64,000 nt of DNA, from assembly GCF_020991085.1 (NCBI RefSeq), contig NZ_CP087719.1, positions 2,004,001 to 2,068,000 of the forward strand. Direction: 5' to 3'. Source of the DNA: Roseomonas sp. OT10. GTDB lineage: Bacteria; Pseudomonadota; Alphaproteobacteria; Acetobacterales; Acetobacteraceae. This document shows, one piece after another, positions 7,777 to 17,113 of this stretch. Both the position numbers and the translations under genes were made by a program. The notes under the pieces are model-generated. The model did not search any database. It saw only the letters and a list, made by a program, of their open reading frames with translations, and was not told where the DNA came from. Position 1 is the first letter of the stretch; each line of letters opens with the position of its first letter.

Positions 7777-9777
7777 ATGCGCCGTGCCGCCCTCGCCCTC
7801 TGCCTTGCCGCCGCTCCCCTGGCCGCCATCCCGATGGCGACCCCCCATGCCGCCGCGCAGCCCTGGGCCAGCGAGTCCCAGCGCGCCGCCGGCCGCACCG
7901 CCCTCGCCGCCGCCAATGCCGGGCGGGTGACGGAGGCGCAGGGGATCGCCGCCGCCGCCGATCCCATGGCGGCCAAGCTCGTCACCTGGATCCGGCTGCA
8001 GACGCGCGGCCAGGCCACCGGGGCGGAGCTGGCCGCCTGGCTCGCCGAGAATCCGGACTGGCCGCTGCCCCTCACCCTCGGCCAGCGCGCCGAGGAGGCG
8101 CTGGCGGTGGAGCCGGACGATGCGCTGGTGCTGCGGCACTTCGCCCGCATCCCGCCGCGCAGCCTGGACGGGGCGCAGCGCTACGCCGATGCGCTCAGCC
8201 GCGCGGGCAAGGGGGCAGAGGCCGCCGCGGTCCTCCGCGGCGCCTGGGTGGAGGCGCCGGGCGATGCCGTCGCCGAATCCGGCTTCCTCTCGCGCAACGC
8301 CGCGGCACTGACCGCCGAGGACCACTGGAGGCGCTTCGACCGGCTGGCCTTCGCGCGGGAGATGCCGGCCGCCGCGCGCGTGCTGCCGTACCTCGACGCC
8401 GGCCGGCAGGCCGCCGCACAGGCGCGGCTTGCCCTGGCGTCCGACCGGTCGGACGCCGAGGCCCTGCTGCCGCCGCCGGAGAGCCGCGACCTCGGCCTGA
8501 TGGCCGAGCACGCCCGCTTCCTCCGCCGCCAGGAGCGGGACGGCGAGGCCGCCGCCGTCTGGCTCGCCGCCGAGCCGAGGCAGGACGGCCTCTCCCCCGA
8601 GGCGGCCAAGGCCGTCTGGACGGAGCGGCACGTGCTGGCACGCAAGCTCATCCGGCTGGGCCAGGACCGCGCCGCCTATCGCATCGCCTCCCGCCACGGC
8701 CAGCCCGGGCCCAGCGAGGCGCGGCAGGAGGCGGAGTTCCTCGCCGGGTGGATCGCCCTGCGCCGGCTGAACGAGCCGGACACGGCGCGGGAGCACTTCT
8801 CCCGCGTGGCGGACGGCAGCACCAGCGTCATCACCCGCGCCCGCGCCGGCTACTGGGAGGGGCGCGCCCTGCTGGCCTCCGGCAATGCCAATGCCGCGCG
8901 CGGCCGCTGGGAGGCGGCGGCCGCGCTGCCCACCGCCTATTACGGCCAGCTCGCCTCCGTCGCCCTGGGCGAGGATGCGGCGAAGCAGGCGCAGCGCATC
9001 CGCGCCGCCACCAGCGCGGCCCCGCCCGCCGACCAGACGGCGCTCTTCGTGGAGCGGGAGCTGACCCGCGCGGTGCTGACCCTGGCCGACCTGGGCGACA
9101 CGCGCCGGGCCCGGGTCTTCCTGCTGCGGATGGAGGACCTCTCGCCCGACGCCGCCACCCGGCTGCTGATCGCGCGGCTGGCGAACAGCATCGGGCGGCC
9201 CGACCACGCCGTCTGGGTCGCGCGCCGCGCCGGGGCCGATGGGGTGACGCTGCTGCCGGAGGGCTGGCCCTCCCCGTACCCGCTGCCGCCGGATGGGCCG
9301 GAGCCGGCGCTCGTGCTGGCCATCTCCCGCCAGGAGAGCAACTTCGACCCTGCCGCCGTGTCGTCCTCCAACGCCCGCGGGCTGATGCAGCTGCTGCCCA
9401 CCACGGCCGCCGAGGTCGCGCGCAAGGCGGGCATCCCGCACCAGTACGCCTGGCTGACCGCCAACCCCGCGCACAACATGCGCCTCGGCTCGCGCTACCT
9501 CGGCGACCAGCTCGACCGCTTCGGCGGCAACCCCGCCCTGGCGGCGGCCGCCTACAACGCCGGGCCGCGCCGGGTCGACGAGTGGCTGGGGACCTATGGC
9601 GACCCCGCCTCGGGCAATCCGGACCTGATCGACTGGATCGAGCTGATCCCCTTCAACGAGACGCGCAACTACGTGCAGCGCGTGGTGGAGAACGTCGTGG
9701 TGTACCGCGCCCTGAACCCCGCCGGCGCGGCGGGGGCGGGCAACACCCATCCCCTCGCGCGCTGGCTGGCGCCGTGA
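7777..9777 (+). CDS. slt: Soluble lytic murein transglycosylase (Slt70-like)
   Basis: Periplasmic enzyme cleaving the MurNAc-GlcNAc bond of peptidoglycan to leave 1,6-anhydro ends. The 666-residue product has a signal peptide (ALALCLAAAPLAAIP), a long alpha-helical superhelix and a C-terminal SLT domain. That domain contains the catalytic glutamate in ISRQESNFDPAAVSSSNARG, then LMQLLPTTAAEVA, LGSRYLGDQLDRF, AAAAYNAGPRRVDEWL and NETRNYVQRVVENVVVY. ATG 7777 follows AAAGGAG at good spacing; the frame upstream does not look coding. The stop overlaps the next GTG (GTGA). Slt next to dapA-smpB is a known alphaproteobacterial order, with two extra genes inserted here. Confidence 0.95.
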   Translation: MRRAALALCLAAAPLAAIPMATPHAAAQPWASESQRAAGRTALAAANAGRVTEAQGIAAAADPMAAKLVTWIRLQTRGQATGAELAAWLAENPDWPLPLTLGQRAEEALAVEPDDALVLRHFARIPPRSLDGAQRYADALSRAGKGAEAAAVLRGAWVEAPGDAVAESGFLSRNAAALTAEDHWRRFDRLAFAREMPAAARVLPYLDAGRQAAAQARLALASDRSDAEALLPPPESRDLGLMAEHARFLRRQERDGEAAAVWLAAEPRQDGLSPEAAKAVWTERHVLARKLIRLGQDRAAYRIASRHGQPGPSEARQEAEFLAGWIALRRLNEPDTAREHFSRVADGSTSVITRARAGYWEGRALLASGNANAARGRWEAAAALPTAYYGQLASVALGEDAAKQAQRIRAATSAAPPADQTALFVERELTRAVLTLADLGDTRRARVFLLRMEDLSPDAATRLLIARLANSIGRPDHAVWVARRAGADGVTLLPEGWPSPYPLPPDGPEPALVLAISRQESNFDPAAVSSSNARGLMQLLPTTAAEVARKAGIPHQYAWLTANPAHNMRLGSRYLGDQLDRFGGNPALAAAAYNAGPRRVDEWLGTYGDPASGNPDLIDWIELIPFNETRNYVQRVVENVVVYRALNPAGAAGAGNTHPLARWLAP

Positions 9778-10658
9778 AGCTGGCGGCGCGCAAGCGGCGG
9801 ATCTCCGCCCGGGACGGGCTGACGCTCGGGGCGATGGAATGGGCCGGCGACCCCGGCCGCACGCCGATCCTCTGCCTGCCCGGCATCTCGCGCACCGCGC
9901 GGGACTACAAGGGCCTGGCCAAGCGCCACGCGGGCAAGCGCCGGGTGGTGGCGCTGGACTATGTCGGCCACGGCCGCAGCGACCGGGCGGAGGAGCTGTC
10001 GCGCTACAGCCCGGAGCATGCGATCCGCGACATCCTGGATGCCTGCGCCGCGCTGGGGGTGGACCGGGCGGCGGTGGTCGGCACCTCCTTCGGCGGGCTG
10101 ATGGCGATGTTCCTGGCCGTGGTGCGGCCGGCGCTGCTGCGCGGGGTGGTGCTGAACGACATCGGGCCGCGGCTGGAGACGGGCGGGCTCGGCCGGGTGG
10201 AGGACTTCATCGGCTCCAATCCCGGCTTTGCCAGCGAGGAGGAGGCGGTCGCCTGGCTGAAGGCCCGGATGCCCGGAACCCCGATCCCGGACGAGCGGAG
10301 CTGGATCCGCTTCGCGCGGCGCACCTTCAAGCGGGGCGAGGACGGGCGCTGGTGGGCGCACTGGGACACGCGCATCGTCGAGGCCATGCGCCAGAATGGG
10401 AACGGGAGCGGCAACGGCCAGGGCGGGGCGGGCGGCGGGCAGGATTTCGGCCCCGTCTTCGAGGCCCTGGCGGATTTCCCGGTGATGCTGGTCTGGGGGG
10501 AGAGGAGCGAGCTGCTCGGCGCCCGCACCGTGCACCGGATGCGGGCGGCCAAGCCGGACCTCGACCTGGTCGTCCTGGGCTATGCCGGCCATGCGCCGAC
10601 GCTGGAGGAGCCGGAGGTCGTGCCGCGCCTCGACGCCTTCCTGGACCGGATCGCGTGA
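9774..10658 (+). CDS. Alpha/beta-fold hydrolase
   Basis: Serine hydrolase of 294 residues, reaction unknown. Alpha/beta signatures: oxyanion-side LCLPGISRTARDYKGLA, ALDYVGHGRSDRA, nucleophile elbow VVGTSFGGLMAM (Ser), acid region VLVWGERSELLG-like (VMLVWGERSELLG) and the catalytic His in LGYAGHAPTLEEPE. A Gly/Asn/Gln-rich low-complexity insert lies at 10392-10446. The GTG start overlaps the slt stop by 4 nt, and its own stop overlaps the pgpA GTG by 4 nt, so the four-gene run slt to pncC is probably one operon. Confidence 0.88.
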   Translation: MKLAARKRRISARDGLTLGAMEWAGDPGRTPILCLPGISRTARDYKGLAKRHAGKRRVVALDYVGHGRSDRAEELSRYSPEHAIRDILDACAALGVDRAAVVGTSFGGLMAMFLAVVRPALLRGVVLNDIGPRLETGGLGRVEDFIGSNPGFASEEEAVAWLKARMPGTPIPDERSWIRFARRTFKRGEDGRWWAHWDTRIVEAMRQNGNGSGNGQGGAGGGQDFGPVFEALADFPVMLVWGERSELLGARTVHRMRAAKPDLDLVVLGYAGHAPTLEEPEVVPRLDAFLDRIA

Positions 10659-11140
10659 GCGTCCCGCCGGCCGCGCCGGCCGGCGCGCCGCCGCGCAGCC
10701 GCTTCCATGCCGGCCCGGCGCAGCTGGTCGCCAGCCTGGGCGGGATCGGGTTGCTGCGGCCCGGGCCGGGAAGCTGGGGCTCGGCCGCCGTGCTGCCAGT
10801 TGCCTGGGCGGGACCGGATGCCTGCCTGGCCCTGGCCGCGCTGCTGACCGTGGCCGGCATGTGGTCGATCTGGCGCCTGCCGGAGGCGGTGGAGGACCCT
10901 CCCTGGATCGTCATCGATGAGGGGGCGGGACAGTCGCTGGCCCTGGCCGCCCTGCCGGCGGGCTTCGGCTGGGGCTGGCTGCTGGCCGCCTTCCTGGCCT
11001 TCCGGGTGCTGGACGTGGCCAAGCCCTGGCCGGTCTCCTGGGCCGACCGCAAGGCGGGGCCCGGCTGGGTGATGGCGGACGACCTGATCGGCGGGGCGAT
11101 GGCCGCCCTGCTGCTGGTGCTGGCACGGAGTGTCTGGTGA
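10655..11140 (+). CDS. pgpA: Phosphatidylglycerophosphatase A
   Basis: Inner-membrane phosphatase that removes phosphate from phosphatidylglycerophosphate to give phosphatidylglycerol. The 161-residue protein shows the PgpA pattern: GGIGLLRPGPGSWGSAAVLP, the acidic site WIVIDEGAGQ, and RVLDVAKPWPVSWADR followed by MADDLIGG with conserved aspartates. Three to four hydrophobic segments. GTG 10655 overlaps the hydrolase stop by 4 nt; the stop TGA at 11138-11140 overlaps the pncC start. Confidence 0.92.
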   Translation: MSVPPAAPAGAPPRSRFHAGPAQLVASLGGIGLLRPGPGSWGSAAVLPVAWAGPDACLALAALLTVAGMWSIWRLPEAVEDPPWIVIDEGAGQSLALAALPAGFGWGWLLAAFLAFRVLDVAKPWPVSWADRKAGPGWVMADDLIGGAMAALLLVLARSVW

Positions 11141-11631
11141 TGCTGCCCGAGGAGACGTTGGAACAGGCCGCTGTGCTGCTGGGCGCGTTGCAGGCGCGGG
11201 GCCTGACCGTGGCGACCGCGGAATCCTGTACCGGCGGGCTGGTGGCGGCGGCGCTGACCGCGATCCCCGGCTCCTCGGCCAGCGTGCTGGCGGGCTTCGT
11301 CACCTATTCCAACGACGCCAAGGAGGCGATGCTCGGCGTGCCGCGCGCCACGCTGGACAGCGTGGGCGCGGTCAGCGCCGAGACGGCGAGGGCCATGGCG
11401 GAGGGGGCGATGGCGCGGTCGGGCGCGGATTGCGCCGTCTCCACCACCGGGATCGCCGGTCCAGGCGGGGAGACGCCGGGCAAGCCGGTGGGTCTGGTCT
11501 ACCTTGCCGCCGCGCGGCGGGGGACGGAGACGGTGGTGGCGCGCCACGTCTTCCCCGGCGACCGGGCGGCCGTGCGCGCCGCGACGGTGGCCGAGGCGCT
11601 GCGGATGCTGGAGGCGGCAGCCGGGGCCTGA
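11140..11631 (+). CDS. pncC: Nicotinamide-nucleotide amidohydrolase (CinA C-terminal domain family)
   Basis: Deamidates nicotinamide mononucleotide in the pyridine nucleotide cycle. About 163 residues, covering only the CinA C-terminal domain; no N-terminal MoCF-like domain is present. Signatures: ATAESCTGGLVAAALTAIPG, AGFVTYSNDAKEAMLGV and STTGIAGPGGETPGKPVG. Start is ATG 11140, sharing a base with the pgpA stop; GTG 11137, one codon upstream, is equally possible. Convergent with the threonine aldolase gene, with 22 nt between. Confidence 0.93.
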   Translation: MLPEETLEQAAVLLGALQARGLTVATAESCTGGLVAAALTAIPGSSASVLAGFVTYSNDAKEAMLGVPRATLDSVGAVSAETARAMAEGAMARSGADCAVSTTGIAGPGGETPGKPVGLVYLAAARRGTETVVARHVFPGDRAAVRAATVAEALRMLEAAAGA

Positions 11632-11653
11632 CCCCGACGCGCCACATCCCGGC

Positions 11654-12721
11654 TCAGGCGTCGGCCAGGATCGCGCGGATGGCGGAGAGCGCCTCCTCCA
11701 TCATCCCTGCCGTGACATCCAGATGCGTGCAGGCGCGGATCTTCCCGGCGAGCAGGCTGACCTGGATGCCTTGCTCCCGCAGCCTCGCGGCCAGCGCCTC
11801 GGCCGACAGCCCCGCGCCCGAGGGGTCGAAGTAGACGAGGTTGGTGTCGCACTCCTCCACCGCCACGCCGGGAATCTGGCGCAGGCCGCGCACCAGCGCC
11901 TGGGCATTGGCATGGTCCTCGGCCAGCCGGTCGATGTGGTGGTCGAGCGCGTAAAGGCAGCCGGCGGCGCTGATCCCCGCCTGGCGCATCGAGCCGCCGA
12001 GCCGCTGCTTCCAGCGCCAGGCGCGGTCGATGAACTCCGACGACCCGGCCAGCACCGCGCCCAGCGGCGCGCCGAGTCCCTTGGTGAAGTCCAGCCACAC
12101 GGAGTCGAAGCCCGCCGTCATCTCGGCCGCGGGGATGCCGGCGGCGACGCAGGCGTTCATCAGCCGCGCGCCGTCCATGTGGGTGGCCCAGCCCTGCTCC
12201 CGCGCGATGGCCGTCAGCTCATCCAGCCGCGCCTTGGGCCAGACGGTGCCACCGCCCAGGTTGGCGGTCTGCTCGATCTCCAGCAGCGTCTGCGGCAGGG
12301 CGTAGCGGCTGCGCGGGCGGATGGCCGCGCGCAGCGAGTCCGCGTCGAACAGGCCGCGCGGGCCGCGCAGCCCGGTGATCTGGATGCCGCCCAGCGCCGC
12401 GTGGTTGCCGCCCTCGCTGGTCAGGATATGCGCCGATTCATGCGCCAGGACCTCGTCGCCGGGCCGGCAATGGGTCAGCAGCGCCACCACGTTGCACATG
12501 GTGCCCGACGGCAGGAACACCGCCGCCTCCTTGCCCAGCAGCGCCGCCATGCGGTCGCAGAGGGCGGTGACGGTGGGGTCGTCGCCGAACTGCTCGTCCC
12601 CCACCTCGGCCGCCAGCATCGCCGCGCGCATGGCGGGGGTGGGGCGGGTCTGGGTGTCGGAATAGAGGTTGATGCGGACGGGCGGGGCGCCGGCGGGCGG
12701 GCGCGGAGGGGCATGGACCAT
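11654..12721 (-). CDS. ltaE: Low-specificity L-threonine aldolase
   Basis: PLP enzyme cleaving L-threonine/allo-threonine to glycine and acetaldehyde. It has 355 residues. N-terminal NLYSDTQTRPTPAMRAAM and GDEQFGDDPTV; the PLP-stacking His region HESAHILTSEGG; GWATHMDGARLMNA; and the PLP lysine in WLDFTKGLGAPLGAVLAG. ATG 12721 chosen because translation upstream loses family resemblance. GST lies upstream on the same strand with a 68-nt gap. The family also includes beta-eliminating lyases, so exact substrate is inferred. Confidence 0.92.
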   Translation of the reverse strand: MVHAPPRPPAGAPPVRINLYSDTQTRPTPAMRAAMLAAEVGDEQFGDDPTVTALCDRMAALLGKEAAVFLPSGTMCNVVALLTHCRPGDEVLAHESAHILTSEGGNHAALGGIQITGLRGPRGLFDADSLRAAIRPRSRYALPQTLLEIEQTANLGGGTVWPKARLDELTAIAREQGWATHMDGARLMNACVAAGIPAAEMTAGFDSVWLDFTKGLGAPLGAVLAGSSEFIDRAWRWKQRLGGSMRQAGISAAGCLYALDHHIDRLAEDHANAQALVRGLRQIPGVAVEECDTNLVYFDPSGAGLSAEALAARLREQGIQVSLLAGKIRACTHLDVTAGMMEEALSAIRAILADA

Positions 12722-12789
12722 GGCGGCGCAGCCTGCCAGCGGCGCGCCGCCCTGGCCAGACGGGTCGGCCCCCTGACCGCCCCCCCTGG

Positions 12790-13437
12790 TCAGCCCCCGC
12801 GGTGCTTCCGCCAGATCGCCGCGAGCTTCGGCCGGGCGGCGACGGCGCGGGTCAGGCGTTCCACCTTCGGGGCGTTGGCCGGCATCCACTCGTCGCCCTT
12901 CAGCCAGCGCGAGAGCGCGGCGATGTAGGGATCGGCCAGGGTGAAGCGGTCCCCCAGCAGGTAGGGGCCCTGCCCGTCCGGCCCGAACGGGGCATTCGCC
13001 TCCAGCACGGACCAGACCTCGCGGCCCATCTCCATCGCCCGGGCACGGATGGCGGGCGCATGGGCGGGGTCGGCGCTGAATCGCTCGGGGTAATCGGCGC
13101 GGGTGACGTGGGGATAGAACTCGCCCGCCAGCAGCGCCATCCAGCGCAGCACCGTGGCGTGGCCGGGGTCGTCGGGCGGGGGGAGCAGCCGCGCCTCCGG
13201 ATGGCGGGCGGCCAGGGTGAGCAGGATGGCGAGGGATTCCGTGACCACCGTGCCGTCCGGCAGCAGCAGCACCGGCACGCGCCCCATGGGGTTGCGGCGG
13301 CGATGGTCCTCCGAAAGCTGGTGGTCGCCCTCCAGCGGCACCTCCACCAGCTCGACCGGCGCACCGATCTCGGCCAGCACCATCTCGACGGGATGCGAGC
13401 CGGAGCCCCGGTCGCCATAGAGCGTGTAGCGGTCCAT
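12790..13437 (-). CDS. Glutathione S-transferase family protein
   Basis: Probable glutathione transferase of 215 residues. The N-terminal thioredoxin-like domain starts MDRYTLYGDRGSGSHPVEM, followed by the cis-proline region GRVPVLLLPDG and the glutathione gamma-Glu site VVTESLAILLTLA. The C-terminal helical domain includes GPYLLGDRFTLADPYIAAL. ATG 13437 was preferred over an upstream in-frame ATG at 13479, since alignment to the family begins at MDRYTLY. Substrate unknown. Confidence 0.9.
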   Translation of the reverse strand: MDRYTLYGDRGSGSHPVEMVLAEIGAPVELVEVPLEGDHQLSEDHRRRNPMGRVPVLLLPDGTVVTESLAILLTLAARHPEARLLPPPDDPGHATVLRWMALLAGEFYPHVTRADYPERFSADPAHAPAIRARAMEMGREVWSVLEANAPFGPDGQGPYLLGDRFTLADPYIAALSRWLKGDEWMPANAPKVERLTRAVAARPKLAAIWRKHRGG

Positions 13438-13484
13438 GGGCGGGAAGCTGCCCCCGATCCGGGCATCCGGGCAAACCACAAAGC

Positions 13485-13501
13485 CTGATGCCCGGCATCA
13501 G
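13485..13501. repeat. Perfect inverted repeat between the ASCH and GST genes
   Basis: CTGATGCC, a single C, then GGCATCAG in the 106-nt gap. The one-base centre makes it more like a protein-binding palindrome than a hairpin, but it could also cap the ASCH transcript. No T run follows on either strand. Confidence 0.4.
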
Positions 13502-13543
13502 CGGCGTTGAACCCGGCGGGCGGAAAGACCCCCTCGGGGCAGG

Positions 13544-13987
13544 TCAGAACCGGCGTCGGACGTCGAGCCATTCCCACAGGAGGGGAGTCCCCTCCGTCAG
13601 CGCCTCGCCCGCCCGCGCTGCCGAGGCCCGGTAGAACTCCCCCATGGCGCGTCGCCACCAGGCCAGAGTCCGGTCCCCCTCGCCATAGTCCCGCGCCATC
13701 TCCTCCGTCACCGCGCCGAAGGGCAGGACCTCCAGCCGCACCGTCTCCACGATCCCGCGCGCCCGGCCGGAGCCGTCCAGCAGGACGCTGAGCGCACCGA
13801 CGAAGGGAAGCTTGCCGTCCGGATAGTCCCAGAAGGGGGAGGAGGTCAGCGTCTTGGTCCCCGCCAGGATCAGCCCGGCGCCCGCCTCGGCGTGTTCCGG
13901 GGCGCCGCCGATGACCATCGGAAGGAAGTAGCGCGCCTCCTCGCCAGGAAAGGCGGCTTCCAGGATAGGCCTCGTGTCGCTGTCCAT
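13544..13987 (-). CDS. ASCH domain-containing protein
   Basis: A 147-residue protein of the ASCH (PUA-like, RNA-binding) superfamily; molecular role not established. Family features: the acidic N-terminus LEAAFPGEEARYF, ILAGTKTLTSSPFWDYPDG with the conserved GTKT-S core, a SVLLDGSGRARGIVET strand and MARDYGEGDRTLAWWRRA followed by a FYRA-type helix. Coded alone between ratA and the GST gene. Confidence 0.8.
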   Translation of the reverse strand: MDSDTRPILEAAFPGEEARYFLPMVIGGAPEHAEAGAGLILAGTKTLTSSPFWDYPDGKLPFVGALSVLLDGSGRARGIVETVRLEVLPFGAVTEEMARDYGEGDRTLAWWRRAMGEFYRASAARAGEALTEGTPLLWEWLDVRRRF

Positions 13988-14031
13988 CGTCCCTGCCCGG
14001 ACTGCCGCACGACCGGGGCCGCGGCCGCGCC

Positions 14032-14505
14032 CTACCCCACCGGCTGGGCGGCCGGCGTGGTGCCGGGCGCGCCGGGGCGGCCGTAGAGCTGCATCGCCCG
14101 TCGCTCGAAGGCGCGGACCATCAGGCGGACGGCCTCGTTGAAGACGGTGCCGATCACCGCCTGGAGCAGGCGCGACTTGAACTCGAAATCCACGAAGAAC
14201 TCCACCTCGGTCCCTTCGGGGCGCGGGTGGAAGCGCCAGTGGTTGTTGAGGTAGCGGAAGGGGCCGGTGAGGTATTCCACATGCACGTGGTGCGGCCGGT
14301 CCAGCGTCACCCGGCTGCGGAAGGTCTCGCGGAACATCTTGAAGCCGATGGTCAGGTCGGCGGTCAGCTCCGTCTCGCTGCGCTCCACGATCCGCGCCGC
14401 CACGCACCACGGCAGGAACTCCGGATAGCGCCGGACATCCGCCACCATGTCGAAGAGCTGCTCCGGCGAGTAGCGGAGCACCCTCTTCTCGGCATAGGTG
14501 GGCAC
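14032..14505 (-). CDS. ratA: Coq10/RatA-type START-domain protein, probable ubiquinone-binding
   Basis: A 157-residue polyketide-cyclase/START-fold protein related to mitochondrial Coq10, which supports ubiquinone function. Signatures: YSPEQLFDMVADVRRYPEFL, PWCVAARIVERSE, LTIGFKMFRETFRSRV and FEFKSRLLQAVIGTVFNEAV. It lies 3 nt downstream of lipA, the standard alphaproteobacterial lipA-coq10 pairing. Although E. coli homologues are named RatA toxin, no RatB-like partner is present and a respiratory role is more likely. Confidence 0.9.
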   Translation of the reverse strand: MPTYAEKRVLRYSPEQLFDMVADVRRYPEFLPWCVAARIVERSETELTADLTIGFKMFRETFRSRVTLDRPHHVHVEYLTGPFRYLNNHWRFHPRPEGTEVEFFVDFEFKSRLLQAVIGTVFNEAVRLMVRAFERRAMQLYGRPGAPGTTPAAQPVG

Positions 14506-14508
14506 GGC

Positions 14509-15609
14509 TCAGGCCGGCAGGGCGGCACGGGCGGCGAGCTTCGCCTCCCGTGCGTCGCGCAGCGCCGCGAAGTCCCGGTCCGCGTGGTAGGAGGAGCGGG
14601 TGAGCGGGGTGGAGGAGACCAGCAGGAACCCCTTGGCCCGCGCCATGGCGGCGTAGTCGGCGAACTCGTCCGGCTCCACGAAGCGGTCCACCGCCGCGTG
14701 CTTCACCGTGGGCTGCAGGTACTGGCCGATGGTCAGGAAGTCGATCTCGGCCGCGCGCATGTCGTCCATCACCTGCAGCACCTCGATCCGGGTCTCGCCC
14801 AGCCCGACCATCAGGCCGGACTTGGTGAAGATGCGCGGGTCCAGCGCCTTCACCCGGTCGAGCAGGCGCAGCGAGTGGAAGTAGCGCGCCCCCGGCCGGA
14901 TGGTCGGGTAGAGCTTCGGGACCGTCTCCAGATTGTGGTTGAAGACGTCCGGCCGCGCCGCGACCACCACCTCCAGCGCCCCGTCCTTGCGCAGGAAGTC
15001 GGGCGTCAGGATCTCGATCGTGGTCTCGGGGGCCGAGGCCCGGATCGCCGCGATGGTGGCCGCGAAATGCGCCGCCCCCCCGTCGCGCAGGTCGTCGCGG
15101 TCCACCGAGGTGATGACGACATGCTTCAGGCCCAGCGTCGCCACCGCCTCCCCCACCCGGCGCGGCTCGTCCGCATCCAGGTGCTTGGGCATGCCGGTGG
15201 TGATGTTGCAGAAGGAGCAGGCGCGGGTGCAGATCTCGCCCATGATCATCATGGTCGCGTGGCGCTGCGACCAGCATTCCCCGATATTGGGGCAGGCCGC
15301 CTCCTCGCAGACCGTGACCAGCTTGCTGTCGCGCATCAGCGCGCGCGTCTCGTGATAGACCGGGTGGGTCGGCGCCTTGACCCGGATCCATTCCGGCTTG
15401 CGCTTGATCGGGTTGTCCGGGCGGTTGGCCTTCTCCGGGTGGCGCAGGGCGGCGGCGGAGCGGGCGGGCGCGGCCAGCGGTTCCGGCATGCCGCCGGGCG
15501 CGGTCATCACGGCAGCCGGCGCCGCCAGGTGCGCCGGCAGTTCGGCCGGCGCCTCGCCGCGCTGGATGTGCGCCCCGCCGGCACGGTGGTCCACCAGAAT
15601 CTTGGCCAT
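14509..15609 (-). CDS. lipA: Lipoyl synthase
   Basis: Radical SAM enzyme inserting two sulfurs into octanoyl chains on lipoyl domains, including those of the adjacent PdhB and PdhC. The auxiliary cluster motif is [12 protein letters not shown] and the SAM cluster motif is CTRACSFC. Other blocks are [27 protein letters not shown] and the C-terminal [12 protein letters not shown] with the Ser ligand. The ATG at 15609 gives 366 residues with an Ala/Pro-rich N-terminal extension over the usual 300-320; a downstream ATG (at MTAPGG) is a possible alternative. Follows lpdA. Confidence 0.96.
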   Translation of the reverse strand: MAKILVDHRAGGAHIQRGEAPAELPAHLAAPAAVMTAPGGMPEPLAAPARSAAALRHPEKANRPDNPIKRKPEWIRVKAPTHPVYHETRALMRDSKLVTVCEEAACPNIGECWSQRHATMMIMGEICTRACSFCNITTGMPKHLDADEPRRVGEAVATLGLKHVVITSVDRDDLRDGGAAHFAATIAAIRASAPETTIEILTPDFLRKDGALEVVVAARPDVFNHNLETVPKLYPTIRPGARYFHSLRLLDRVKALDPRIFTKSGLMVGLGETRIEVLQVMDDMRAAEIDFLTIGQYLQPTVKHAAVDRFVEPDEFADYAAMARAKGFLLVSSTPLTRSSYHADRDFAALRDAREAKLAARAALPA

Positions 15610-15698
15610 GCTGCCCCTGGATGTTGTGCCCCGGCCGGCGGCGGGAAGGTGCGCCCCCTCCCCGGCCGGAAGCGCCGCCGGACCCCGCCGGCCGCCGC

Positions 15699-17093
15699 CT
15701 AGATGTGGATCACCCGGCCGTAAGCATCAAGCACGGCCTCGTGCATGGCTTCCGAGACGGTGGGGTGGGGGAAGACGGTGTGCATCAGCTCCGTCTCGGT
15801 CGATTCCAGGGTGCGGGCGATGGTGTAGCCCTGGATCATCTCCGTGACCTCCGGCCCGGCCATGTGCGCGCCCAGCAGCTCGCCGGTCTTCGCGTCGAAG
15901 ACGGTCTTCACCATCCCCTCCGGTTCGCCCATGGCGATGGCCTTGCCGTTGCCGATGAAGGGGAAGCGGCCGACCTTCACCTCGTGCCCCGCCTCCTTCG
16001 CCTTGGCTTCGGTCAGCCCCACCGAGGCCACCTGCGGCCGGCAATAGGTGCAGCCGGGGATGTTGGAGACGTCCATCGGGTGCGGGTGCAGCCCGGCGAT
16101 GGCCTCGACGCAGATCACCCCCTCGTGGCTCGCCTTGTGCGCCAGCCAGGGCGGGCCGGTCAGGTCGCCGATGGCATAGACCCCCGGCTCGCCGGTGAAG
16201 CCGAAGGGGTCGGTGACCACATGGGTCCGCTCCACCTTCACCTTCGTCCCTTCCAGGCCGAGATCCTCGACATTGCCGACGATGCCGACCGCCGAGATCA
16301 GCCGCTCCGCCGCGATGTCCTGGACCTTGCCGTTGGCCTCGACGGTCGCGACGACGCCGTCGCCCTCCTTCCGCACGCCCTGGACCTTGGCGCCGGTCAG
16401 CACCTTCATCCCCTGCTTGGTGAAGGACTTGTGGACGAAGGCGCTGATCTCCGCATCCTCGACCGGCAGGACCCGGTCCAGCGCCTCGATCAGCGTCACC
16501 TCGGCGCCCATGTTCAGGTAGAAGCTGGCGAATTCCGACCCGATCGCGCCGGAGCCGATGACGATCAGCGACTTCGGCATGGCGGGCGGCACCATCGCCT
16601 CGCGATAGGTCCAGATCCGCTGGCCGTCCGGCTCGATCCCCGGCAGCACCCGGGCGCGGGCGCCGGTCGCCAGGATGATGTTCTTGGCCTGAAGCTCCGC
16701 GACCGGCTTGCCGTCCTTGGCGACCGCCAGCTTCCCCGGCCCGGCCAGCTTCGCATGGCCGTCGAAGACCGTGACCTTGTTCTTCTTCATCAGGTGCTTC
16801 ACGCCGGCCGAGAGCTGCCCCGCCACCCCGCGCGAGCGCTTGATCACCTTGGCGAAGTCGTAGCGGATGTTGTCGGCCGCGAAGCCATAGGCATCGAGGC
16901 TGTGCAGCAGGTGGTTGATCTCGCTGGCGCGCAGCAGCGCCTTGGTCGGGATGCAGCCCCAGTTCAGGCAGATGCCGCCCAGGTTCTCGCGCTCCACCAG
17001 CGCCACCTTCATCTTGAGCTGCGCGCCGCGGATCGCCGCGACATAGCCGCCGGGGCCGCCGCCCACCACCACCAGGTCGAACTGCTCGGCCAT
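15699..17093 (-). CDS. lpdA: Dihydrolipoyl dehydrogenase (E3)
   Basis: Flavoprotein that reoxidises dihydrolipoyl groups of the pyruvate dehydrogenase complex using NAD+. It has 464 residues. FAD-binding [18 protein letters not shown]; redox disulfide [19 protein letters not shown]-binding [15 protein letters not shown]; the FAD site [20 protein letters not shown]; and the C-terminal [14 protein letters not shown] His-Glu pair. GGAGGG lies 8 nt before ATG 17093. Usually adjacent to pdhC in alphaproteobacteria; here two unrelated genes separate them. Confidence 0.97.
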   Translation of the reverse strand: MAEQFDLVVVGGGPGGYVAAIRGAQLKMKVALVERENLGGICLNWGCIPTKALLRASEINHLLHSLDAYGFAADNIRYDFAKVIKRSRGVAGQLSAGVKHLMKKNKVTVFDGHAKLAGPGKLAVAKDGKPVAELQAKNIILATGARARVLPGIEPDGQRIWTYREAMVPPAMPKSLIVIGSGAIGSEFASFYLNMGAEVTLIEALDRVLPVEDAEISAFVHKSFTKQGMKVLTGAKVQGVRKEGDGVVATVEANGKVQDIAAERLISAVGIVGNVEDLGLEGTKVKVERTHVVTDPFGFTGEPGVYAIGDLTGPPWLAHKASHEGVICVEAIAGLHPHPMDVSNIPGCTYCRPQVASVGLTEAKAKEAGHEVKVGRFPFIGNGKAIAMGEPEGMVKTVFDAKTGELLGAHMAGPEVTEMIQGYTIARTLESTETELMHTVFPHPTVSEAMHEAVLDAYGRVIHI

Positions 17094-17113
17094 CGGTTTC
17101 ACCCTCCGTCGGT

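Noticed and set aside
14032-14505. RatA-type toxin of a toxin-antitoxin system
   Set aside because: No RatB-like antitoxin or partner gene is adjacent, and the lipA neighbour points to a Coq10-like ubiquinone role.
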